Source of the DNA: Ignavibacteriaceae bacterium
Lineage (GTDB): Bacteria; Bacteroidota; Ignavibacteria; Ignavibacteriales; Ignavibacteriaceae
Assembly: GCA_013388525.1 (NCBI GenBank)
Contig: JACAFA010000021.1
Coordinates: 1-6,660, forward strand
Reading direction: 5' to 3'
DNA: 6,660 bases
Made by a program: the position numbers and the translations under genes. The notes under the pieces are model-generated. The model searched no databases, was not told where the DNA came from, and saw only the letters and a program-made list of their open reading frames with translations. Position 1 is the stretch's first letter, and every line of letters begins with the position of its first letter. Shown piece after piece: positions 1-5,564 of the stretch.

Positions 1-12
1 ATTTTAAATTTT

Positions 13-44
13 GAAATCAAGTAATTATGTAATCTTGTAATTTT
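13..44. repeat. Short tandem repeat, 8-base period, at the 3' end of the arsR-like gene
   Basis: Three consecutive 8-mers, GTAATTAT, GTAATCTT and GTAATTTT, run from 21 to 44. A looser unit, GAAATCAA (13-20), precedes them in the same phase. The array stops two bases before the stop codon of the minus-strand regulator gene, so it lies just downstream of that gene. No hairpin with a T-run is visible, so it is not a recognisable terminator. It may be part of a longer array or intergenic repeat that continues left of the window. The periodicity is seen directly; no function can be assigned. Confidence 0.5.
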
Positions 45-46
45 AT

Positions 47-364
47 TCAACAACAACCTATTTTCGAAAACATTTTATCTAAGGCAGCTTTTGCTTTAGC
101 CAGATTTTTATTGTTCACACAATAACAAATTTTTGGTCCATCAATTTCACCATCAATTAAACCCACTCGTTTTAGTTCCTTTAAATGCTGGGAAACTGTT
201 GCCTGTGCAAGCGGCAGCTGATCTACTAAACTCCCAACCATACAGGAATCCATTTCAGTTAATATTTTAAGTATCCTGATTCTTGCAGGATGAGAAAGAG
301 CTTTAGCTACATCTGCAAGCCAGTTATCTTCCTGTGTAAATTCTTGTTTTTTTGATGATGCCAT
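47..364 (-). CDS. ArsR/SmtB-family winged-helix transcriptional repressor (metal or metalloid responsive)
   Basis: This 105-residue protein is a full-length ArsR/SmtB repressor, a family of dimeric DNA-binding proteins that leave the operator when metal or metalloid binds. The N-terminal helix carries the family hallmark ALSHPARIRILKIL (residues 22-35). The recognition helix region is LAQATVSQHLKELKRVGL (52-69), followed by a beta wing ending in KICYCV (78-83). Cysteines lie at 41, 80, 82, 104 and 105. Cys41 sits where ArsR proteins have their metal-binding CxC box (helix alpha-3), but the second Cys of that box is Val43 here. The Cys80-x-Cys82 pair and the terminal Cys-Cys are alternative ligands or redox thiols. 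The overall pattern resembles arsenic-type regulators of Bacteroidota, but the inducer cannot be fixed from sequence. The next gene in its direction lies outside the window, so its main target is unseen. The ATG at 362-364 gives the usual family length. No strong Shine-Dalgarno is visible. Confidence 0.93.
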   Translation of the reverse strand: MASSKKQEFTQEDNWLADVAKALSHPARIRILKILTEMDSCMVGSLVDQLPLAQATVSQHLKELKRVGLIDGEIDGPKICYCVNNKNLAKAKAALDKMFSKIGCC

Positions 365-381
365 AAATATATCTTTAATCG

Positions 382-403
382 TTCATCGTAAATATACGAT
401 GAA
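382..403. promoter_or_regulatory. Candidate operator of the ArsR-type repressor
   Basis: A perfect inverted repeat has arms TTCATCGTA (382-390) and TACGATGAA (395-403) around the 4-base spacer AATA. It begins 18 bases upstream of the regulator's start codon and covers the proposed -10 box of that gene. Palindromes of about this size over the core promoter are typical ArsR/SmtB operators, so autorepression is the natural reading. A lone half-site, TTCATC (424-429), lies further upstream. The symmetry is directly visible; binding by this protein is inferred. Confidence 0.72.
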
Positions 404-418
404 TATTTTAAAAGTCAA
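391..418 (-). promoter_or_regulatory. Probable promoter of the ArsR-type repressor gene
   Basis: Read on the minus strand, TTGACT (418-413) is followed after 16 bases by TATATT (396-391), close to a sigma-70 type -35/-10 pair. The same bases also fit the Bacteroidota arrangement: TTG, 19 bases, then TATATTTA, against the TAnnTTTG consensus with only the final G missing. The predicted leader to the ATG at 364 is roughly 20 bases. The operator palindrome overlaps the -10 box, so a bound repressor would block RNA polymerase. Confidence 0.6.
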
Positions 419-544
419 GACCTTTCATCAATCTTTTTTTGCACTAAAAAACTTTCAACCCGACTTCTTTCTAATAAGCCTGAATTTGATTACTTTCACA
501 AAAAAAAATCCCAATTTTATTCATTAGCTAACTTTTTAAATTGA

Positions 545-2713
545 ATGCCAATTCCCGGCGAAATAATTCAGGCTGCAATTAGCAGTGATATACTGAAACT
601 TCTCGTACAGATTTCAGTTTTGCTGATAACCGCCCGAATTTTTGGTGAATTCTCACAAAAGCTTGGTCAGCCTGCTGTTCTCGGTGAGATTCTAGCGGGT
701 ATTTTTCTCGGACCATCTCTCCTGGGCAATTTATTTCCATTTATTCATGGATGGATAATTCCGGTTACTGAAAATCAGATAATTCTGCTTGAGGTTATCA
801 CATTAATCGGTGCAATGTTCTTGTTGTTGATTACCGGACTTGAAACTGATCTTCAGCTCGTAAAACATCACGCAAAAAAAACTTTAGGAATTGCATTCGG
901 TGAATTACCATTTTCATTGGCATGTGGTTTTGCATTTGGTTTCATAATTCCAAATTCACTTCTCGTCGATCCAAATCAAAGAGTGATATTTGCTCTCTTC
1001 ATCGCCATCGCAATTTCATTATCTGCAATTCCTGTGATTGCTAAAGTATTAATGGATTTAAAATTAATCAGGAGAGATATTGGTCAGATTACTCTTGCCG
1101 TAGGAATGTTTGATGACACGGTTGCATGGATCTTGTTATCAATTGTGCTGGGACTAATCGGTGGTGAAGCAGTTTCCGTTGGATCTGTCAGCTACTCTTT
1201 CTTTAAAGTTATTCTTTTTGTCGGATTAAGCTTCTTTATCGGGAAGTTTATTATAAGACATCTTTTAAATTTTACACTTAACAGAATTTCATCGCGGGAT
1301 AAAATTCTTACATTAATAATTGTATTTACATTTGCTTTAGGTGCTGTTGTTCAGGCGATAGGTCTTGAAGCCGTTCTTGGGGCATTTGTAGCCGGAATTA
1401 TTTTTGCACAATCGCCTGCAGTTCCAAAAGATTCAATTGATAAACTGGAGAGTACTACCTTTGCAATTTTTGCCCCGATATTTTTTGCAAGTGCAGGTTT
1501 AAAAGTTAATGTTATTGACTTATTTAAACCTGATCTGCTTCTCATAGGCTCAGGATTAATTTCTGTGGCTGTACTCAGCAAGTTTATAGGAGCCTATTTT
1601 GGTGCAAGAGTTTTTGCAAAGACTGATCACTGGACTGCACTAAGTTTTGGCGCCGGTTTAAATGCAAGAGGAGCAATTCAGATAATAGTTGCTACCATAG
1701 GCTTGTCTTTCGGAATTTTATCACAGGAGATTTATTCTTTAATCATTATTACAGCAGTTGTTACTTCTTTAATGGCTCCTATTATGCTTCGCTGGACACT
1801 AAAAAAAGTCAAACCGGAAGCTCAGGAAATAAAAAGACTTCAGCAGGAAGAATTACTTAGAGGCAATTTTCTTGTCAGGGTTCATCGTGTTCTGCTTCCA
1901 GTTAGGAAAAGGGATATCAGCAAAGCGAGTCTTTCTAAAATGATTGAAGCAAGAATACTGGAGAGAATCGGAAGAAAGACTGATCTAAGTGTTACACTAC
2001 TGACCATATCCAATGAAAAGGAAAAAGCTGAAAGTCAGCAATTTCTAAACACTCTGGCAGGCTTTTTCACAAAGTTTCCTGTGAATAAAAAAATAGCTGA
2101 AAGCAAAAACACTCTTGAAAGTATTCTGGATGAAGTCAGAAAGAATTACGACCTGCTGATTGTTGGTGCAACTGAAAGACAAAAAAATTCTGATATGCTC
2201 TTCAACCCGATTGTAGATAATCTTGTAAGACTTTCTCCTTGCCCGAGTATTGTTGTGCAAAGCAGTAATGTGCCTGATGACTGGCAGCCCAGCAGAATTC
2301 TGGTTCCTACCAACGGAAGTCTGGCATCAAAAAGAGCCGCTGAAATTGCTTTCGGAATAGCTTATCATGATCACGACCAGGTTCACATCCTTAATGTTGT
2401 TGAAAGTAAAGATAATTTTGCTTCACTTGATATTGAAGGAAGTTCCAAAGAGCGAAGATTAACTTTTGCTCATCAGATAGTTGACGAATTAAAAAAACTT
2501 GGTGAGTCACTTAATGTCAAAACTTTTACGGAAGTTGAAATTGGCGAAGCCCCGGATAAGGTAATTTTAAAAATGTCCAGAGAAAAGAATTTTGACTTAA
2601 TAATTTTAGGAACTGATATCAGACCTGGAACCGATAAACTCTATCTCGGTCCACGGGTTGAAAGAATACTGAATAATTGCACCTGTCCGGTACTGGTTGT
2701 TAACGGAGCTTAA
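545..2713 (+). CDS. CPA2/Kef-type monovalent cation:proton antiporter with two C-terminal universal stress protein domains
   Basis: This 722-residue inner-membrane protein should exchange Na+ or K+ for protons and serve pH, salt or potassium homeostasis. Residues about 15-420 form the Na+/H+ exchanger domain with roughly a dozen hydrophobic segments. Visible CPA2 hallmarks are GQPAVLGEILAGIFLGPSLL (41-60), SLSAIPVIAKVL (158-169), the ion-binding pair Asp190-Asp191 in GMFDDTVAW, and GLNARGAIQIIVATIGL (371-387). A double Asp is the form linked to electrogenic antiport in NapA-like members, whereas KefC proteins have Gln-Asp. The cytosolic tail has two USP-like domains, about 440-572 and 583-720; the second opens with RILVPTNGSLASKRAAEIA. 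Both nucleotide loops depart from the G-2x-G-9x-G(S/T) pattern, with FNP in the first and LGP in the second, so ATP binding is uncertain. The tail is not a TrkA-N domain, so this is not a classical KefB/KefC. The cation cannot be named. Its stop overlaps the stop of the convergent pgi gene. No clear ribosome-binding site precedes the ATG. Confidence 0.92.
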   Translation: MPIPGEIIQAAISSDILKLLVQISVLLITARIFGEFSQKLGQPAVLGEILAGIFLGPSLLGNLFPFIHGWIIPVTENQIILLEVITLIGAMFLLLITGLETDLQLVKHHAKKTLGIAFGELPFSLACGFAFGFIIPNSLLVDPNQRVIFALFIAIAISLSAIPVIAKVLMDLKLIRRDIGQITLAVGMFDDTVAWILLSIVLGLIGGEAVSVGSVSYSFFKVILFVGLSFFIGKFIIRHLLNFTLNRISSRDKILTLIIVFTFALGAVVQAIGLEAVLGAFVAGIIFAQSPAVPKDSIDKLESTTFAIFAPIFFASAGLKVNVIDLFKPDLLLIGSGLISVAVLSKFIGAYFGARVFAKTDHWTALSFGAGLNARGAIQIIVATIGLSFGILSQEIYSLIIITAVVTSLMAPIMLRWTLKKVKPEAQEIKRLQQEELLRGNFLVRVHRVLLPVRKRDISKASLSKMIEARILERIGRKTDLSVTLLTISNEKEKAESQQFLNTLAGFFTKFPVNKKIAESKNTLESILDEVRKNYDLLIVGATERQKNSDMLFNPIVDNLVRLSPCPSIVVQSSNVPDDWQPSRILVPTNGSLASKRAAEIAFGIAYHDHDQVHILNVVESKDNFASLDIEGSSKERRLTFAHQIVDELKKLGESLNVKTFTEVEIGEAPDKVILKMSREKNFDLIILGTDIRPGTDKLYLGPRVERILNNCTCPVLVVNGA
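2710..2713. other. Shared stop codons of two convergent genes (TTAA)
   Basis: The antiporter ends with TAA at 2711-2713 and pgi ends with TAA on the other strand at 2712-2710. The two stops share the palindrome TTAA, giving a 4-base tail-to-tail overlap. There is no intergenic space for a terminator hairpin, so each transcript must end inside the opposing gene and the two mRNAs will have complementary 3' ends. Confidence 0.95.
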
Positions 2714-4338
2714 ACCAACAGCTTAGATAAAGACTCACCTACATTTCTTCCAAGATCAATTGTAAGAACTCTTCTTTTATTATCTATTAATGCTTGTCTA
2801 TCTCCCAATGCCTGTGCTCTGACCAAAGTTCCAAATGAAATTGAAGATTTATCACTGCCAGCTTCTTCAGGAATTGCAGCATCATTTTGTACTTCAGAAA
2901 TAAACTGAATGAAAAATCCATTTCCTGAATCACCTTTGTGAAGTTGACCTGTTGAATGAAGAAATCTTGGTCCATAACCAAGAGTTGTTGCAACTTTATA
3001 TTTCTGCAAAATTTTTAATCTCAGTTGTTGAAGCTCCTGCCAGATTTTTTCATCCGGTTTCAGATACGCCTGGATTGCAACATAGTTTTTTCCGCTCTTA
3101 ATATCTGAAAGAAACGATGAAACGTTGTTCTCATCATTTTTAGTTTTTAACTCGGGAAGTTTTCCTTTTGATTGATATTCTTTCATCACTGCACGTGCGG
3201 CAACTTTTGCTGATTCAACATTTGGCTGATCAAATGGCTGAACATCCAGAACAAAACTTGCAACAGCTGTAGCAAATTCCCATCTGAAAAATTCAGCACC
3301 GAGCTGATAAATATTTTTCAATTCAATTTCAATCAGTGGAAATCCAGCAGCTTTTATTTCAGCAACTTTTTTATCGAAGAAATCATCTGCAGAAAGTTTT
3401 AAGTAAACAAAAACTCTGTCTTTGTTGTATTCATTTATTGCAACAGAAGGTTCCAGATCAACAGGTAAAATTCCTTTTCCATCTTTACCAGTGCTTTCTG
3501 CAATCAATTGTTCCAGCCAGCCGCCGAGATATTTAAGTTGAGGAGAGATAATAAAAGTAAGTTTATCAACGCCTTCATTTGCAAGTGAACCGATAATTCC
3601 ACCAAGCATTGTTCCGCTGTTTTCAGAAACTTCTAATTGCTTACATTCATCAACCATCTTTTTAGTTTCATCAAAAAGATTTTCAATATCAATTCCAATT
3701 AAAGCAGCAGGAACAATTCCAAACAACGAAAGAGCAGAAAATCTTCCTCCGATATCGGGATCATTTAAAAATATTTTTCTGAAGTTGAGTTTCTTTGCTA
3801 TTTCTTCCAAGCCGCTTCCAGGATCAGTAATTGCAATAAAATGCTGAGCTGCTACTTCTCGACCCAGTTTCTCGGATACACTTGTAAAAAAGTATTTCAT
3901 AAAGGACATCGTCTCAACTGTACCGCCGGATTTAGTTGAAACGATATACAATGTTTTTTCCGGTTGAAGTTTTTTTTCATAATCCAAAATTGCTTCGGGG
4001 TGAGTGCTGTCGAGAACATGCAAATCGAGAAAACCTTTCTTCACACCGAATGTTAAACGAAAAACTTCAGGTGCAAGGCTTGAGCCACCCATTCCCATCA
4101 ATAGTGCATCTGTGAATCCTTCTTTTTTAATTTCTTCAACAAATGAATAAATCTCTCCGAAAGATTTTTTAGTCACTTCGATGCAATCGAGCCAGCCAAG
4201 ACGGTTTGAAATTTCTGTTGGATCATTTCTCCAAACTGTGTGATCTTTTTGCCAGATACGTGCAATTATCCTTTCTCTGCTGATGTGATTGAGAGTTTTT
4301 TCTATTACTGTTTGATATCTGCCCGACGATATATTCAT
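2710..4338 (-). CDS. pgi: Glucose-6-phosphate isomerase, of the type found as the C-terminal half of transaldolase-PGI fusions
   Basis: This 542-residue cytosolic enzyme should interconvert glucose-6-phosphate and fructose-6-phosphate, linking glycolysis, gluconeogenesis and the pentose phosphate pathway. Two SIS sugar-phosphate folds are visible. The first has MGMGGSSLAPEV (81-92), STKSGGTVET (134-143, phosphate loop) and IGGRFSALS (196-204). The second contains EQLIAESTGKDGKG (276-289), whose Glu281 matches the catalytic base region of PGIs, and QPFDQPNVESAK (367-378), a variant of the family's FDQxGVExxK signature. GPRFLHSTGQLHKG (456-469) supplies conserved histidines. The opening RIWQKDHTVWRNDPTEISNR (27-46) is what I recall at the start of the PGI half of bifunctional transaldolase/PGI proteins. 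Here the gene starts at that boundary with no transaldolase in front, and the upstream neighbour is a divergent PAP2 gene. A separate tal gene is therefore expected elsewhere. No frameshift or missing active-site region is seen. Confidence 0.93.
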   Translation of the reverse strand: MNISSGRYQTVIEKTLNHISRERIIARIWQKDHTVWRNDPTEISNRLGWLDCIEVTKKSFGEIYSFVEEIKKEGFTDALLMGMGGSSLAPEVFRLTFGVKKGFLDLHVLDSTHPEAILDYEKKLQPEKTLYIVSTKSGGTVETMSFMKYFFTSVSEKLGREVAAQHFIAITDPGSGLEEIAKKLNFRKIFLNDPDIGGRFSALSLFGIVPAALIGIDIENLFDETKKMVDECKQLEVSENSGTMLGGIIGSLANEGVDKLTFIISPQLKYLGGWLEQLIAESTGKDGKGILPVDLEPSVAINEYNKDRVFVYLKLSADDFFDKKVAEIKAAGFPLIEIELKNIYQLGAEFFRWEFATAVASFVLDVQPFDQPNVESAKVAARAVMKEYQSKGKLPELKTKNDENNVSSFLSDIKSGKNYVAIQAYLKPDEKIWQELQQLRLKILQKYKVATTLGYGPRFLHSTGQLHKGDSGNGFFIQFISEVQNDAAIPEEAGSDKSSISFGTLVRAQALGDRQALIDNKRRVLTIDLGRNVGESLSKLLV

Positions 4339-4361
4339 ATTTTATTCTGTCTTTTAATTGA

Positions 4362-4369
4362 TATTTTTG
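4362..4369 (+). promoter_or_regulatory. Possible -7 promoter box for the PAP2 gene
   Basis: TATTTTTG is a perfect match to the Bacteroidota primary-sigma -7 element TAnnTTTG. It lies 51 bases before the PAP2 start codon, in the 82-base spacer between divergent pgi and PAP2. No TTG element is found at the matching upstream distance, which weakens the call, and chance matches are easy in AT-rich DNA. An inverted repeat, ATAGAA (4371-4376) and TTCTAT (4383-4388), follows at the likely transcription start and could be an operator or a leader hairpin. Confidence 0.3.
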
Positions 4370-4420
4370 AATAGAAGAAAGTTTCTATCACTAAACTAAG
4401 CAAAAAAAGAAACTCTGATA

Positions 4421-5236
4421 ATGAAAAAAAATGGACTTGTGGTATTACTTATTTTAATCTGGTTATTACTTGCAGTGATTTTTGGTATTTATGATCTCGA
4501 TATTTCAAAGCAGATTGTAAATCAAAACTCTGTCTGGGCAAGATTTCTTGAAAACTACGGAATGATTCCGGGACTATTCGTAATTCTCAGCGGAATTTAT
4601 ATTTACTACTCATTCATAAAAACAAAATCAGATGTATGGTCATACATTCAAAAAGTAGTTTTCTTTTTAGTAAGCAGTGGATTGATTTTTTACTTGTTTG
4701 ATATTCTTCTCGGCAACATAGTCACAAATAATTTAATCGTTTTCCTGATAATTTCTTTTTCTATCAGCATAATAATTTTTATTGTACTGCATAAAGTAAA
4801 TCAGGTTCAAAGTGCCATCGCAGTAAGTTATGCAAAAGTTGTTGTAAGAATGGCTTTGTTTGGTTACGTAATATTTATACAGGGAATTAAATATTTTTGG
4901 GGAAGAGTTCGTTTCAGAGAGCTAGATGCTGCGTTTTCACAATTCACTCCGTGGTATTTGCCACAAGGAATAACCGGGTCTGATTCATTCCCTTCGGGTC
5001 ACGCAGCAATGGGATGGATGCTTTTAGCTTTACTAATTCTTTTGGCAAACAAAAAACATTGGGTAAAATATTCAGCATTTGTTTTAATTTTTATGTGGGG
5101 AGTAATTCTGGCTTTAAGCAGAGTTGTTATCGGGGCACACTTTGCTTCTGATGTTTTATTTGGATCGCTCTTCATCATAATAACTTTTCTTCTCTTCAAT
5201 AAAAACTATTCTAAATCAGACCAATCAGATCGATGA
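4421..5236 (+). CDS. PAP2-superfamily integral membrane phosphatase
   Basis: This 271-residue membrane protein belongs to the type 2 phosphatidic acid phosphatase family, which removes phosphate from lipid phosphates such as phosphatidylglycerophosphate, phosphatidic acid or undecaprenyl diphosphate. All three catalytic motifs are present. Motif 1 is Lys157-x6-Arg164 in KYFWGRVRF, motif 2 is PSGH (191-194, with His194 as general acid), and motif 3 is Ser233-Arg234-x5-His240-x3-Asp244, where His240 is the expected nucleophile. Motif 1 ends Arg-Phe instead of the usual Arg-Pro. About six hydrophobic segments span residues 5-22, 48-66, 78-98, 104-123, 140-156 and 197-260 (the last covering two or three helices). 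The motif order and the loop before PSGH fit an active site on the periplasmic face. Exact substrate cannot be told; a PgpB-like or undecaprenyl-diphosphate role is plausible. It is divergent from pgi and ends before the repeat-filled gap. The ATG is followed by a run of eight A. Confidence 0.88.
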   Translation: MKKNGLVVLLILIWLLLAVIFGIYDLDISKQIVNQNSVWARFLENYGMIPGLFVILSGIYIYYSFIKTKSDVWSYIQKVVFFLVSSGLIFYLFDILLGNIVTNNLIVFLIISFSISIIIFIVLHKVNQVQSAIAVSYAKVVVRMALFGYVIFIQGIKYFWGRVRFRELDAAFSQFTPWYLPQGITGSDSFPSGHAAMGWMLLALLILLANKKHWVKYSAFVLIFMWGVILALSRVVIGAHFASDVLFGSLFIIITFLLFNKNYSKSDQSDR

Positions 5237-5240
5237 AAAA

Positions 5241-5361
5241 ATTCCAAACTTCAAACACCAAATAACAAATAAGTTCCAAATTCGATTTATCAAAAACCAA
5301 TGTTTGAACTTTGAGAATTGTGTATTGAAAATTTGAGTTTTGTTATTTGTGTTTTGGAAAT
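5241..5361. repeat. AT-rich imperfect inverted repeat built of CAAA/TTCCAAA-like units
   Basis: The left arm contains ATTCCAAAC (5241-5249) and CAAATAACAAA (5259-5269). The right arm contains the exact complement TTTGTTATTTG (5339-5349), followed by GTTTTGGAAAT (5351-5361), which mirrors the left outer sequence with small gaps. The interior also has short CAAA/TTTG words that can pair, such as GTTCCAAATT (5273-5282) and GTTTGAACTTT (5302-5312). This is the style of the AATTTGGAATTTG-type interspersed palindromic repeats I know from several AT-rich environmental bacterial genomes. It starts a few bases after the PAP2 stop. A role in RNA folding or 3'-end protection is possible but unproven. 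Confidence 0.6.
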
Positions 5362-5403
5362 TATCAGCAGGATGATTTACTTAGTTTTTCTCAAGTTGAT
5401 CAC

Positions 5404-5419
5404 TTCAATTTTTATTGAA
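5404..5419. repeat. Small hairpin with 6-base arms
   Basis: TTCAAT (5404-5409) and ATTGAA (5414-5419) enclose a TTTT loop. It lies between the AT-rich inverted repeat and the REP-like composite and may belong to the edge of the latter. There is no following T-run on either strand that would make it a canonical terminator. Confidence 0.4.
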
Positions 5420-5424
5420 ATTAA

Positions 5425-5530
5425 AACCGATGAAACGGTTGTAAAAAATTGTTCCTTGTTTTCATTAACACACGGATTAATCCGTGGGTTAATGATAGAA
5501 AAGTAAAGGGTCTGAACCGTTTTAACGGTT
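5425..5530. repeat. REP/BIME-like composite of three hairpins
   Basis: Two small hairpins with near-identical stems flank a large palindrome. The left one is AACCG (5425-5429), loop ATGAAA, then CGGTT (5436-5440). The right one is AACCGTT (5515-5521), loop TT, then AACGGTT (5524-5530). The large palindrome lies at 5462-5495. Further complementary 7-mers, AATTGTT (5447-5453) and AACAATT (5534-5540), add to the symmetry. Paired hairpins in an extragenic gap between convergent genes fit REP elements arranged as BIMEs, which RAYT transposases (tnpA-REP, Y1 family) move in trans. No RAYT gene is in this window. The structure could also act as a bidirectional barrier to transcription or exonucleases between the PAP2 gene and the lipoprotein gene. 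Confidence 0.68.
5462..5495. repeat. 34-base near-perfect palindrome (core of the REP-like composite)
   Basis: Arms TCATTAAC (5462-5469) and GTTAATGA (5488-5495) surround the perfect 16-base palindrome CACGGATTAATCCGTG (5471-5486). Only the pair A5470/G5487 is mismatched. All other 16 base pairs are complementary, so the single strand can fold into a long stem. The CACGG/CCGTG core is GC-richer than its surroundings, as expected for a REP stem. It lacks a downstream T-tract on either strand. Confidence 0.85.
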
Positions 5531-5564
5531 TATAACAATTGGTGGTCAATTTGAGTAAGTCTAA

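Noticed and set aside
404..544. Promoter or second operator for the antiporter
   Set aside because: Only a half-site (424-429) and loose TA/TTT boxes are present. Nothing has both boxes at proper spacing, so no feature is called.
1351..1581. Minus-strand open frame inside the antiporter
   Set aside because: It is a shadow of the conserved membrane domain; low-complexity composition and no start signals.
2045..2260. Minus-strand open frame inside the antiporter's first USP domain
   Set aside because: It is antisense to a conserved domain and has no recognisable content.
3336..3536. Plus-strand open frame inside pgi, and a similar minus-strand frame at 2787-2993
   Set aside because: Both overlap conserved PGI motifs in other frames, and their Leu/Gln-rich translations look like frame-shifted shadows.
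5318..5506. 62-residue plus-strand open frame in the gap
   Set aside because: It runs straight through the right arm of the AT-rich inverted repeat and the REP-like palindrome. Its translation (LSFVICVLEII, THGLIRG) is what such repeats give by chance, and there is no ribosome-binding site or recognisable domain.
5404..5530. Canonical Rho-independent terminator between the PAP2 and lipoprotein genes
   Set aside because: The stems are strong, but no T-run follows any of them on either strand. A barrier function is possible but the standard terminator form is absent.
5237..5564. CRISPR array or tRNA in the intergenic gap
   Set aside because: The repeats are inverted and unequal rather than direct and evenly spaced, and no cloverleaf or anticodon arm can be drawn.
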